Shown one piece after another: positions 5,921-5,968 of a stretch of 5,968 bases of DNA. The notes beneath the pieces are model-generated. The model was not told the origin of the DNA. It saw only the letters and a list, made by a program, of their open reading frames with translations, and made no database searches. Position 1 is the stretch's first letter; the number at the start of each line of letters is the position of its first letter. This DNA comes from Trueperaceae bacterium. GTDB taxonomy: Bacteria > Deinococcota > Deinococci > Deinococcales > Trueperaceae. The stretch lies in contig SKMG01000190.1 of assembly GCA_007121175.1 (NCBI GenBank), positions 1-5,968 of the forward strand, read 5' to 3'. Position numbers and translations under genes: made by a program.

Positions 5921-5968
5921 TCACTCCCAGGGGTTGGGGCGGCGCTCGAGCACCTCTTCGTTGGTGCG
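5921..5968 (-). CDS. C-terminal end of a minus-strand gene (unidentified)
   Basis: From the right edge a minus-strand frame gives 15 residues, RTNEEVLERRPNPWE, ending in TGA at 5921-5923. Codons fit the region's bias (almost all third positions G or C) and the residue mix looks like a genuine soluble protein tail. Too little is seen to name a family. A competing plus-strand frame over the same bases gives Ser/Gly/Arg-rich sequence and is less likely. Confidence 0.5.
   Translation of the reverse strand, partial: RTNEEVLERRPNPWE

Noticed and set aside
5796..5968. Plus-strand frame from ATG 5796 open to the right edge
   Set aside because: It has only a weak ribosome site, runs through the 13-bp hairpin and ends in Ser/Gly/Arg-rich sequence. 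The opposite-strand tail RTNEEVLERRPNPWE fits coding use better.

Overview
The window is a high-GC bacterial segment. By eye about two thirds of bases are G or C, with third codon positions almost always G/C. It is a dense gene block with short gaps. The phylum cannot be fixed from the sequence; any high-GC bacterium with a Tat export pathway would fit.

Layout, left to right. Positions 1-383 (+) are the 3' part of a transaldolase/fructose-6-phosphate-aldolase-like gene. A 68-base gap follows with a plausible promoter. Positions 452-2893 (+) encode an 813-residue protein with a spermidine-synthase-like fold (a Rossmann domain that binds an S-adenosyl donor) between two blocks of membrane helices. 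Its stop codon overlaps by 8 bases the start of 2886-4046 (+), a radical SAM protein of the AmrS/AmmeMemoRadiSam type that begins with a twin-arginine (Tat) signal. A hairpin-bearing gap of 109 bases separates this from a convergent gene, 4156-5211 (-), a second radical SAM protein of the PflX-like COG1313 family, also with a Tat signal. Upstream of it on the minus strand is 5296-5676 (-), an unrecognised acidic protein of 126 residues, with a 33-base tandem duplication lying across its 3' end. A non-coding stretch of about 244 bases holds a strong 13-bp hairpin. The last 48 bases are the C-terminal end of another minus-strand gene.

How the genes may work together. Three neighbouring proteins are all of families that bind SAM or a SAM derivative. 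Two carry apparent Tat signals. For the third, the charge pattern around the membrane helices puts the Rossmann domain outside the cytoplasm. SAM chemistry is normally cytoplasmic, so this points to a possible extracytoplasmic or membrane-surface SAM-dependent system whose substrate cannot be read from the window. The aminopropyltransferase-like domain lacks several canonical residues, so it is probably not an ordinary spermidine synthase. The usual AmmeMemoRadiSam partners, Memo-like and AMMECR1-like proteins, are not present in the window.
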